DNA of 64,000 nucleotides. Source: Parapristionchus giblindavisi (Eukaryota > Nematoda > Chromadorea > Rhabditida > Diplogasteridae). The notes beneath the pieces were generated by a model. The model searched no databases. It had not been told where the DNA came from and saw only the letters and a list, made by a program, of their open reading frames with translations. Below, one piece after another: positions 11,803 to 23,800 of the stretch (its first letter is position 1; the number at the start of each line of letters is the position of its first letter). Position numbers and translations under genes: made by a program. The DNA is taken from assembly GCA_943737045.1 (NCBI GenBank), contig CALSFV010000027.1, forward strand, positions 907,001-971,000. The letters are read 5' to 3'.

Positions 11803-12905
11803 TCTGAGCTGGAAGGAATCTGGACCAATGTGGGCATCGCGATCAATCAAGCAGAGATCATACCCAATGGACACTTTTACCTCTTCTCGCCTTCTTTGGT
11901 CTTTGATTTTTTTTGAATTTTGATTCTTGAACTTTACATTTGGACCCCCCCCCCCCCGCGTAAACTATATTTATGACCAACTTTTCAACAGTAAAGATTC
12001 ATTGTGAAATTTAAAATTAAAATAAAATAGATTTATTGATAATTTTTTTCATAGATTATTTCATTGACACGTTAATAATAATTTACAATGTACAAATATA
12101 TGTTTTGCCTGCACAATAATAGTACGGCTAGAAAATATTCATAAAGTAATTAAATTAATGATGTGCGTCATGGTGTTTCGGCCGGTACGTCTTATAAGAA
12201 TCCATTTTCTAAGAATCGAAGAATCCATAAATTATCCATTTTTCAAGGAGTCATGTCTCACGGCGATCTGATTGAGCAATTAGGAAACGTCGCCCATCTT
12301 GTAACTCATGAATGACAACTTTTCTGAAGATGGTGCTTTGACCATAGCTAGATATTCAATAGATCTAAGGAATTGTAGCTCCAATTTCTGAAATTTAGCA
12401 GATTTCCCGAGATATGAGAAAAAAAAATTTCGCTAATAAATCGATCAGATCGCTGTGTGTCTACTGTCCCGTCCTGCTCTCCTCGCCTTCTCTCACTTCC
12501 TAGCCACTGCTTTCTCGGTCAGCAAGAACGGACGAAATGCACGACCATTGGTCGTTGCTCTGCCATACGAGGAAGAGGGTACGGTAGTTTATTAATTGAT
12601 TAGAGATTGATAGTTTCCCATTCAAGTCGAAGGCTGCGATTTTGGTTTTGTGAAGGTGAAGAGTGGTTTGTGGGGCAAACAGATTAGTACTAGTATTGTA
12701 GATTAGTGTTGTAAATAGAGTTTTGTTTGACTGATTGACCAAACAAATCGACCCACTATATCAAATTAACGACGAGGGTACCGAAAATGTATGAATATTA
12801 TTATTATTATTTATTATTATTATTGATTTATTTATTCAGGCTGGCAGCTCGTGCTGGGTATCATGCCTCTGGCGACATCCTACGCTGATTCTCAACTCAA
12901 ATCGT
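11803..12905 (+). pseudogene. CDC45 pseudo-exons 16-18, inverted copy C
   Basis: Exons 16 (11803 to about 11890), 17 (12247 to about 12577) and 18 (12840-12903) appear on the plus strand, opposite to the functional gene. Exon 16 loses its normal end at about 11890. The exon 17 acceptor has become AA. Exon 17 is also split by a 199-bp insertion. Its remaining coding part keeps the ACCATTGGTCG segment that copy A deleted, so C was not derived from A. Confidence 0.88.
12259..12457. mobile_element. 199-bp TIR insertion within CDC45 pseudo-exon 17
   Basis: The ends CACGGCGATCTGA and TCAGATCGCTGTG are inverted repeats. TGTCT occurs immediately left (12254-12258) and right (12458-12462), consistent with a 5-bp target duplication. 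Removing the insert restores alignment with the intact exon. Confidence 0.8.
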
Positions 12906-13364
12906 GAGTGGCAATCATAATAGGAATGCGAAACAGTATTAGTACTAGTTTAATATTACATAATACAGAATTGTATAATACAATCATTAATTCTAAGGGG
13001 GACTTGTTAGTCTATTTCAAGCTAGACGTAAGTCTACCTAACGTTTTGTATACACTGTAATGCATTTCGTCATGTGCTCTTTCACTTGAAGTAGACCTAA
13101 TTTAAATTTTAAATTAGCGACGTATTTTATGTTGAAATACCAGGGGAAAAGAGAGACGAGTGATCTTTGATGGATGAGAGGCACAGTTGGAATCGGAGAA
13201 GATCACAAGATAACTCATGACGGTTATTCGTGTATCATTAACTATTGTTATGAAGTTTATTTATCGTGTTTCTGAGCTGTCGCATATCATTTCATCATTA
13301 TGATCACACACTCCCTTCCTGACAACCCGGCGAGACGAGAGAGTGTTGAAAGGAGAGAGGGTGC

Positions 13365-13402
<38 letters not shown>

Positions 13403-13633
13403 CGAGGGGGCGGAGCTTAAAGTGCAAGGGGGCGGGGCGGCTGATATTCGGAAGTATATGCGTTATCATTTTACATTTCATATAAATGAGATGCTGCATG
13501 CTAGCCAATTATCACAATAAACTTTTATTTAACTAAACTGGGATTCGACTGAAGATGACATACTCCACTGAGTAGTGGTTCACTGTTTAGAACTTGTGGC
13601 CGAAACAGTGTACCTCAAAACAGTAAAATTGAG
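12906..13633. other. Repeat-derived stretch with GA microsatellite
   Basis: At about 13000-13155 lies a degenerate member of the AAGTCTACTT-rich family seen at 39617 and 53698. A (GA)n run sits at about 13367-13400. The segment 13440-13620 is paralogous to 1640-1800. No gene was found. Confidence 0.55.
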
Positions 13634-14204
13634 TACCGTCAAAACTAAAAAAGTGAAACATTTGTCAAATAATTTGACAAAAATTGGCAAAAGTTCACAA
13701 GATTAAAAAAAAAGATATCTAAGTGCGGTTGCTAGTTTTTTACTTGATAATAGGGTATTTGAGCATCACTGGGCTTGCCTAATTGAAAAAATTAAATAAA
13801 TTACAGTGAACGTTCTTTCGTGAAACTGGTATACGGTAGAATTTTCTACAGTATACCACTTTTGCAGCCTGATAAATGCCAAGATATAAACAGTGCAAAT
13901 TCGCTATAGGAAGTCATGTAATGTTACATAGATCTATGATTAGACAAAAAAGCGCAATGGCAGCAGTTTTACAGTGAGATTCTATAATATGCAACAGTAT
14001 ACCAATTCGCTCCGCAGCACTCCCGATTATTTTTTTAACCTTTTTCATGCATAACTGAATTAGGGAAAACACATCCACAATAAAAAACCTTGAATAATAC
14101 ATAATCAAGATAGTGAAAAATGCTAAAAATGTGAATCTTGTGAACTTTTGTCAAATTTTGTCAAATTATTTGACAAATGTTTCACTTTTTTCGTTTTGAC
14201 GGTA
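13634..14204. mobile_element. Inverted-repeat element with TACCGTCAAAAC ends
   Basis: The left arm (13634 to about 13715) and right arm (about 14125-14204) are reverse complements, ending TACCGTCAAAAC and GTTTTGACGGTA. Both arms contain TTTGTCAAATAATTTGAC. No coding capacity is evident. Confidence 0.7.
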
Positions 14205-14433
14205 TTGTTTTGACGGTTTGACGGTGCATGATTTGCAAATTCAATATTTGTTCAGTCAATTTTGCATTATTTAGTTCTACTTTAATGTGCATGCACGCCG
14301 ATCTTTCAAGGACAAACTGATCACCGCGTGACTTGTTGCCCAATGAGGATTGCGTGAAACGAGAAAGCGACAGGTAACTCGTAATTGTGTACATTGAATG
14401 AGAATGGAATGAGTACTGCAATAAGAGAATAGT

Positions 14434-16205
14434 TTAAGACACCGGCTCAGTGAGATTCCAGGAAGTGCCGGACATCGACCTCACCGATTTGGCCCAAAAT
14501 TTTTTTATGGATACCCCCATGGGCCCCCATCACAAAATGGGTATTCATTTGGGCTGGTTCCTTGAAACACAGATGTGGCGGGTTTTCGAAATTTGAAAAC
14601 TCGATTTTCACCGAAAAAAAATGGAGCGACCTAGGACCAATGTTAGTGTCGATTAATTATAAGTATAAATAGACAACAAAAACTGGCTATACGACGGTCC
14701 GGAGATCCGATCGCAAACTGATTTTTTTACCTCCTTAAAACATTCTAAAATTAATTAAAATTTTAAAACAAAAAAGTGCAGTCCAATTTTTATCTCATCT
14801 TATAGAGCAAAAAATTCCGCGTCGAATGAGCGAAAAAATTGAAAAATCGAAAGATACCTATTTTGAGAAAAATGGACCTGAAGATGACCGGAAAATATTT
14901 TTGTTTTCGAAACCCCTCATGTTTGTACTCATATTGAAGAACTCGTCGAGTAGAACAACTTTCATGTTGAACGTCATGTCTGAAACTGATGTACAAGAGA
15001 GTTTCACACGTTTTCCTGCTAATTTTGAGTAAAACGAAAATAAAATTTTTTTAAGCAAAAAAGTGCAGTCCAAATTTTGCCGCATCTTATAGAGAAAAAA
15101 ATTCCGCGTCGAATGAGCGAAAAAATTGAAAAATCGAAAGATACCTATTTTGAGAAAAATGGACCTGAAGATGACCCGAAAATATTTTTGTTTTCAAAAC
15201 CCCTCATGTTTGTACTCATATTGAAGAGCTCGTCGAGTAGAACAACTTTCATGTTGAACGTTTTGTCTGAAACTCGTGTACAAGAGAATTACATGAGTTT
15301 TATTTATTCACACGGTTGTTCACCCAATTTTGAGTTAAACGAAAGTAAAATATTTTTTGTGCACAAATTTATTACGCCTATATTGTAGAACTCAAAAATC
15401 CATACTTAATTTGTTGTTTCACGAAAAAAAATTGTCGGCCCCTATTCATGGTCTCTAAAGTGGTCATGAAAAAAAAAAGTTGTCGAAACCTTGCCATGTT
15501 TATACTCATTTTAAAGAACTCGTCGAGTACATCATTTCCCATGTTGGTCGTATTCTATGAAAGTCGTTTGTTCTCAAGATACAAGCAATCTAAACGATTA
15601 GGATCCAGTAAATCTTAATTCATGTAATTCTCTTGTACATGAGTTTCAGACAAAACGTTCAACATGAAAGTTGTTCTACTCGACGAGCTCTTCAATATGA
15701 GTACATACATGAGGGGTTTCGAAAACAAAAATATTTTCGGGTCATCTTCAGGTCCATTTTTCTCAAAATAGGTATCTTTCGATTTTTTAATTTTTTCACT
15801 CATTCGACGCGGAATTTTTTGCTCTATAAGATGAGACAAAAATTGGACTGCACTTTTTTGTTTTAAAATTTTAATTAATTTTAGAATGTTTTAAGGAGGT
15901 AAAAAAATCAGTTTGCGATCGGATCTCCGGACCGTCGTATAGCCAGTTTTTGTTGTCTATTTATACTAATAATTAATCGACACTAACATTGGTCCTAGGT
16001 CGCTCCATTTTTTTTCGGTGAAAATCGAGTTTTCAAATTTCGAAAACCCGCCACATCTGTGTTTCAAGGAACCAGCTCAAATGAATACCCATTTTGTGAT
16101 GGGGGCCCATGGGGGTATCCACAAAAAAATTTTGAGCCAAATCGGTGAGGTCGATGTCCGGGGTCACTGGCTCAACCCTCGAATCTTACTGAGCCGGTGT
16201 CTTAA
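14434..16205. mobile_element. piggyBac-like 1.76-kb palindromic element
   Basis: TTAA stands at 14434-14437 and 16202-16205, directly outside matching ends GACACCGGCTCAGTGAG and CTTACTGAGCCGGTGTC. A TTAA target with such TIRs is the signature of piggyBac-type insertion. The arms are long inverted repeats. They include a unit of about 290 bp present twice in direct order (about 14760-15300) and once inverted (about 15630-15860). That unit yields a similar ORF of about 75 aa each time, containing FLFSKPLMFVLILK, on both strands. No transposase is visible. Confidence 0.82.
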
Positions 16206-17849
16206 TATGTCACATGACCAATGGTTAACATCCTCATCCCAGCACACCAATGTGTGAACCTGATGAAGATTTATTCATTTTGATAATATGTTAATGGATT
16301 GTTGACAGTAGACCTATTGCCCCAAGTAAAATTAGGGTATTCTGAAATTTTGTGGAATGTCCCCTGTAAAATTAACCACGGTATAGGCCACATTATCCAG
16401 TGGGTGAACTAGCCAAGACATCCGGGAAATAACAAATATTATCCATAGGTCAAATCAACGCGCGAGTAGAATTGTGTGAAAAGCAATAGAGAGATTTTCA
16501 TTCAAATTACTTGCAAACATCTATTAAACTGGTACATCTATTAATTCTACCAATTTAATTTAAAAGTATTATAACCATACATGGGCGGCCATTGCCGCTG
16601 GAAAGTAGAATCGGGTGGGTCGGAGGCAAAAAAATGGGTCATGTAAATATATAATAATTTCACTTCGCGGGTCATTTTTGAATAATTTTTGAGAAAATCG
16701 GGTGGGTCGGGTGCCAAAATCGGGTGTGTCTTGCCGCTAGCGGCAATACCGCCCACATATGATTTTCAATTGTGTTGATGGAATGAGTTTTTTTTTAAAT
16801 TTTTTAAAAAACAAGTGTTTTTTCTTTTTTAATTAGTCAATTGTAGCATTTCTCTAAACAGTTGCGTCCGGCAAGAAAACGATCAAATCCTCAGGGGAAA
16901 CGTCAATGCACAGGGTATACCCAGAAAATCGCTATTGCAGAAAAAAGCGTATTCCCAATCTAAAAAAAAAAACAATTAACAAGCTTACTTAAAAAATTAA
17001 TAAGGGATATTCCCCATATGGTACCGTATACTATAAACTACCGTATACCTTAAACTACCGTATACTGTAACATACCGTACCTCAACTCCTGGTCGACCTC
17101 TTTCCAGCAATAATATCTCTTACATTTGGTACTCTTACTGTCTGGAGCACCGGCACCCGCACCGTGTTTCAAAATGTGATCTTTGATCTTTCTCGATAAG
17201 ATATTCTCCCTTCATCACAGAGACAGCATTCAAAATTTGGCAGGAAGCCAAAAAGCGACGATCTCACCGTTTTCTTTTTTACGTGCGATCTTGTCCAAGA
17301 ACAATTGAGAGAAACATCACGGTAATATATCAGAGATTAAACTATAAACTATAGTCAATCAGTCGAATTTCTCGTTTTCTTAATTCAACACAGAGAATAC
17401 ACACACAATTTATCACAAACAAACATTGAACATAGATAATATGGCTTCGGGTTACTGTAGCTTAGTTCGACACATACCGTATCCAGGCTTATGGTATCTT
17501 GGTTTGTTAGAATTAAATAAGGTTACGGTAGATCTATCGTAGACTGACATGATACAATCAAAAGAAAGAGCTAAGAGATATTATGCAGGCATGGAATTCA
17601 CAGGGTTACCGGAGAGGTAGAGGGACAGGATGATTTCAGATATACGGTTCAAAGATCAAAGATTAAATACTCGAAGAAAAGAACAACATTAGTAATAGTA
17701 TTCAAAGTGTAGAGGCTCTGAGACTAACTGTTAAAATGTAAAAGTAATAGTAAAGTAGCAATCACGATATGGTTTCGGGGGAGAAAGATCAAGAATCAAA
17801 GATCACATGTTCAAAATGGGGAAAATTGCACTTTGTAGTTTGTAGTCCC
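16206..17849. other. CDC45 downstream flank with pieces of CDC45 intron 5
   Basis: The interval is paralogous to 5816-6960. A GCCGCTAGCGGC-bearing MITE lies at about 16577-16762. At about 16860-17110 is a partial copy of CDC45 intron 5 and the last bases of exon 5 (compare 26880-27640), including CCGTATAC tandem units. No gene is supported. Confidence 0.6.
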
Positions 17850-20800
17850 TCAGACAGTCTCAAGTAGTGTCTGCAACTGGTCGAAGAAACGAAGTCGGTC
17901 CTCGTTCTTGAGAAGAATCACTGAAGTTACAAACTGTTTTTGAACTATTCTGCATTATATTCTAGGATGCAAGAAGGCATCACGAAACACAAATGCGCCT
18001 GGCACATTTAATGAATGATCAAAGAAATTTGAATAAAGTTAATAAAGTATTATTTAAATCGATATCAATGAATATAGGACCCACTATTCGGATCGAAGAA
18101 CTCCCTCCGCACACTGATTCGAGGCTGTTTGGCGGCGCGCTCAAACGCACGACCCATGAATCTGCAACAGAAACATTTGTTGCATACGGTATACGGTAGC
18201 ACATGCTGCATACGGTATCGATATATGGAAATTTTAGATATATAGAACATGTACGGTATCATAGATAACATAATCTGAGTGGGGATGGGAGACGACTTCA
18301 TCATTGAATCCTAGACAATGCAGTCTTTCGATACGCTTTGAAACATGAATTCCACGGGATCAATTCATCATCCGCACAAATTGTTTTTTTTTTACTGTTA
18401 CTATTATTATTATACCATTATGTATTATACTATTATGTATTATGTAGTATTAAACTAGTTCGCATTCCTATTATGATTGAAACTCACGATTTGAGATGAG
18501 AATCAGCGTAGGACGTCGCCAGTGGCATGATACCCAATACGAGCTGCCAGCCTGAAATTTAAAAAAAATCAATAAATCTATAAGTCAAGAAAAAGTCGAC
18601 AGCATGTATTTCTCCCACAAACCACTCTTCATCTTCACAGAACCAAAATCACCATCGACTTGAATGGGCAAAACTATCAAACTCTAATCAATCAATAAAC
18701 TACCGTACCCTCAATCCATAAACTACCGTACCCTCAATCCGTAAACTAACGTACCCTCTTCCTCGTATGGCAGAGCAACGACCAATGGTCGTGAATTTCG
18801 TCCCTTCTTGCTGACCGAGAAAGCAGTGGCTAGGAAATGAGAGAATGTGAGGAGAGCAGGACGGGACAGGAGACATGACTCCCTGAAAAATGGATAATAA
18901 AACGTAGCGACCGAAACACATTATTAATTTAATTATTAACACATTATTAATTTAATTATTAATATTTCCTAGCCGCACTATTGCTGTGCATGCAAAACAT
19001 TTATTTGCACTTTTTTAAAGTGTCCAAATGTAAAGCTCAAGAATCAAAGATCAAAAAGATCACCACTGCCTACCTCGGTCGTTGGGGCGAGAAGAGGTAA
19101 AAGTGTCCATTGGGTATGATCTCTGCTTGATTGATCGCGATGCCCACATTGGTCCAGATACCTTCCAGCTCAGACTGAAATCAATCAATCAATCAATTTA
19201 CAACTATTACTATTATAATTATTTATAACTATTTACAATTTACAACTAATCAATCAATAAACTAATCAATCAATAAACAATCAACAACTATGGTCTACTG
19301 CATATAACAAACCAAAAAGAAACCACAAGAAGCTCTGATTATTGATTGATATAGTGTGACGAGTGTGAGTATGATCAATCAATATTTCTCCACCGTACCT
19401 TCGTCACTCCGATCATCTTGTGCAGCTGTGACATGTCCGTAGACGCCGTGAGGAAGGATCTATTTTTTTAATTTAAATTTAAATTTTAAAATACAAAACA
19501 TTAAATGTTAAGTATTATTTATATGGCACCAAAAGGGAATGCAAGAAAAATGAAGAATAAATCAAAAAGCCACAAAAGAAACCTCAGCAACGCTCGACAA
19601 TCTTCGAATCGATCGGTGAGCAACTTGGATGGACAACCGTCGAGCCTAAATAATACAATATGTAATAAAAATAAAGAAATAAATTTTAAAAAAATCATTG
19701 TCCCACTGTTCTTTTAAAAGTGCAGATAGTACAAATATTGATGAGGAATGTGCACCTAAAGCGTTGTCAATATCATCATATCCTGTCGAACAAGCGCCCG
19801 TTATAAACAAAACGAAACCAGAAAGAACCAGGTCACTCGCCTCTGAGACACTGTACTGTGCAAAACAATTCTTTAGGAACAAAAAACGGAAAATGCACTT
19901 TTTAAGACTTTTAAGCGCCTCGTTAATTATATAACACGATCTCTGTTCGGAAGCATCACAAGGTCATCAGTGAATGAAATTAAATTAATTGATTAAAATT
20001 AATGTTGATTAAAATGCTATGAAACGCGAATGACTCGGGACCAATTGATCAGCAGCACTAACAAGGGAGCTCTGTGGTCTTGTCTTGGCCATATGAGAAG
20101 GCACTATCATGACTAGATTAAGTTCTCGATGGTGGTTACGAATCTCTTTTTAAGGCTGCCTAGACGACCTGAGTTTCGAGAAAATCGATATTGAAATTCC
20201 GATGGTCAATTCGAAAATTTTCGGGAGATAGTACACAAACATCTCCTATGTATTTTTTATTTTTCTATAATTATATTTATTTATCTCTTCTGTACCGTGT
20301 TTTCTTGTAAAACGCATAAATATTATTATGAGTTGGTGAACTCATCTATCAACCTCCGAAGCAACGACCTGTGTAGTGTAGTGGATAAGGTGTCCGCGTT
20401 AGATTTTGACTGTCACTGGTTCGATCCCTCTTGCAGAACTTTTATTTTGCTGATTTTCTTTATGTCAAGATGAAACATCAAAAACATTTTAATAAAAAAA
20501 CATCAAGTAAAACATCAAAAACATCGAGATCAAAGATCATTCTTTGTGTGTGTGTGTGCGTGCGCGTTCTTTAACAATAAAATGATCAAAAGAAAAGCGA
20601 TTCTTACATCTTGGACACACAATGAATGATCTTTGATCTCGATGTTTTTGATGTTTTGCTTGATGTTTAAAAAAAATGTTTTTTGATGTTTCATCTTGAC
20701 ATAAAGAAAATCAGCAAAAGAAAAGTTCTGCAAGAGGGATCGAACCAGTGACAGTCAAAATCTAACGCGGACACCTTATCCACTACACTACACAGGTCGT

Positions 20801-23800
20801 TGCTTCGGAGGTTGAGAAATGAGTTCGCCAACTCGTTGGAAATGTTTGTGTACTATCCCCCGAAATTTTCGAATTGACCATCGGAATTTCAATATCGATT
20901 TTCTGGAAACTCAGGTCGTCTAGGCAGCCCTAAAAAGAGATTCGTAATCACCATCGAGAACTTAATCTACTCATGATAGTGCCTTCTAATATGGCCAAGA
21001 CAAGACCACAGAGCTCCCTTGTAAGTGCATCATGCCTAGTTATATTTGCCTTACGCTCCTACGCAATGTAAACGCGTAAATCTAACACGCGTTTACTCAA
21101 AGGAACGGGCGCGTAAGGCAAATTTAACGTAGCATTCAGACATGGTCTATGGTTATCCCATGGGATAGACCCACCCGCAAAAATTCGCCTTTCATGTGTA
21201 CCCACCCGCAAAATTGGACCATAAATTGACGATTTTCTTAAAATTTTCACGATTTTATCTCAAAATCGGGTTACCCACACGCGTTTTTGATCAAAAATCT
21301 AGGTACCCACACGCATTTGAAGGGTGTGGGATATTGATAGACCATCACTGGTAGCATTACTATTCCTATTCCCATTATGCTTGTAAGGGACGCTGCGAAT
21401 CCGTCTTAAAGAAGGGGGACCAGGAGATTTAGGGTGCACTAGTGTCATGGCTAACGTGGGAGGTAGGAACTGGCATTCTATTCCCTATTAGAATTGAAAG
21501 ATCGAGCGCATAGAGCGTCTAGCTCAGTGGTTAGTAGTCGGCGCTTGTAACCGCGCCATGCGGGTTCGATTCTCGTTTGCAATTTTCAATACATTCGTCT
21601 TTCATATTTGAAATTGCGCGCGTTCCCTGGTGATTTCTTGGGATAATAACGAGCTTTGAGCTTGGATTACGGTATTCCAGTGCACTATAATTTTAGAGAA
21701 AATTGTTTTTGGATACAGGGAGATGTTTTGGGAGATGAGATGAGATTGAGATGGGAGATGTCTATAGTTTTGCCTGGCCAGTTTAGTCATGAAAAAACTC
21801 GTGGGTCCCCTTCTTTAAACGCGTGACATTAACGTGGATTGGACACATGGATATCATTGAATATCGTATTGAAACACGTAATATAGTTCAGATTGAAATA
21901 TGGATAATATGCCCACCAGCATCCGAGTGCGCGAGCCACGTCAAACGCCGACACTCTCTCGTTGAAGCCGAGATGAACAAAGAAAGAGGCGAACTTGGTC
22001 TCCATCGCTGCCTCGAGTAGACTTACCACCTGGAATTAATCAGTCCGATGATTATCCCACTACATACGTTTTTTATTTACAAAAGGTGAGGACGCCGAAA
22101 ATATATGGCATGCACGATATTTTAAATATTTTAACCACTCGTGCATTCATCGCTGTTATTTATTTATTTTATTACCTCCTTCCTCCTTTCCAGCGTCATG
22201 GACGTGTACTTCTGTCGGCACTCATTCAGCGTCAGACTGGAAGAGAGATCAAAGATCAAACTACAGTTGGAGATCAAAGATCAAACTACATTTCGAGATC
22301 AAAGGTCAAACTACACAAACTAGCGTACCCGATGTTCGCGAGTAGATGCTTCATGTCGTGCTCGCCTCGCTGTGTCCAGTTGCGCGTCTTGCACGAGAAA
22401 AACTCGTTTACCTGTTAATCAATCGATAATGACAAAGACCAAAGATCAAAGTACAAATCATGGACCACACTTCAATTATATGGCAGGATCAATGTTGATC
22501 TACCAACCTCATATCGATCGATAATCAATCGATAATGAATCAATCAATCAATACCTTCATAGCCTGGAGCAGGGACCAGTGCTGGTAGAGGGGCAGGGGC
22601 AGCTCTCGTTCGAATCGAATACGAAGTAGATCATCCGCCTTGGCTATGGCATTCTTGGCGGGCGCAAACTTGGTGATGTATCTGAGGAGTGATAATACTT
22701 GGTAGATCATGTGTACAAGACCAATCGTTACACACTATTTAGAAAATTCTGTTACGTAGCTATTCGACCTATGTCCACCATTCATAAATGTGCAATTGTA
22801 TGACGACACAGCATAGGTCGAATAGCTAGGTTATCGGTTTTCAAAATCCGGTCAGGTTTTTCAATCTTAGGCAAATTTAAATCAAAATCCTGTCAGGTTT
22901 TTCGATTTTTGTGAAATTTTGGCTAAAAATCCGGTCAGGGTTGGTACTTTGTAAAAAGCACTATCTGAGAGAATTCAATAACTGGAATATTTTTTGGTAT
23001 CGATGAAAAATGAATTTTTCTGTTTTATGTGTCATAATTACAGGCTGCATGAGTGAAGTACACTGGTACTTGGAAATTGCTTCCAATTGAAAATTCGCTT
23101 TAGGTCGTGACCACACAACGATTTGGCGCCTTTTCCTAAAAAGTTTATTTGGAATCCAATCGATGCGGGAGTGGGCTCAATCGAATCCTGAGCTAATTCT
23201 AAGAAACTATTGTCTAGGTGAGTTTTTTGTACAACGGACAACGAAGGCTGGAATCGGGAATTTTCGAAAAAAAAATCACATTTAATTAATTTTCACTATT
23301 TCACTATAACAAGCCTACAACTTTTTATTTGCTCAATCGCTTCTAAATATCATAACACATCTTCAGTTTGAAAATCATAATTTTTTAAAAATATGAATAA
23401 TGCGAACAAATCGTTTTTATAACGAAAATCGTAATTATGGTGTGCACCTACAGTAATCCCTAATCGGTCAATTTGGAAATTTGATAGTTTTAAACATATT
23501 TTACCGCTGTTCTTGACGTGACTAAGGTATACGACTACTCCTCGTCTTCGGAGTGCAGCCCGTGCCCAGGTGCTGATGTTGATGAAAATTGACATTTTTC
23601 GTAAATTGATCACTATTTCGTTGTTTGTGATCCAATATCGATAAAAATTGGATCATTATTCCATTTTACCATCTATACAAACACACTAAAAAATAAAGAG
23701 AAACGGTTGACTGCGAAGAAAGTTATTGCTGAAAAACCAAAATATCATAGAATATTGGCCAGCACTTTACCGTGCAGGTGCGCTCCGAAGTAGTCGTATA

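Larger units (their letters stand above)
20061..21022. mobile_element. Long inverted-repeat element with a tRNA-like module in each arm
   Basis: The ends ACAAGGGAGCTCTGTGG and CCACAGAGCTCCCTTGT bracket about 960 bp whose arms (about 20061-20460 and 20700-21022) are reverse complements. Each arm carries one tRNA-like sequence with A-box and B-box words, oriented toward the loop. The loop holds GATCTTTGATC words and a TG repeat. The element sits in intron 13 of CDC45. No coding sequence. Confidence 0.8.

Noticed and set aside
14826..15866. Three similar ORFs as a small gene family
   Set aside because: They lie in repeats inside a palindromic transposon and are open on both strands, so they are more simply repeat DNA; kept only as a finding.
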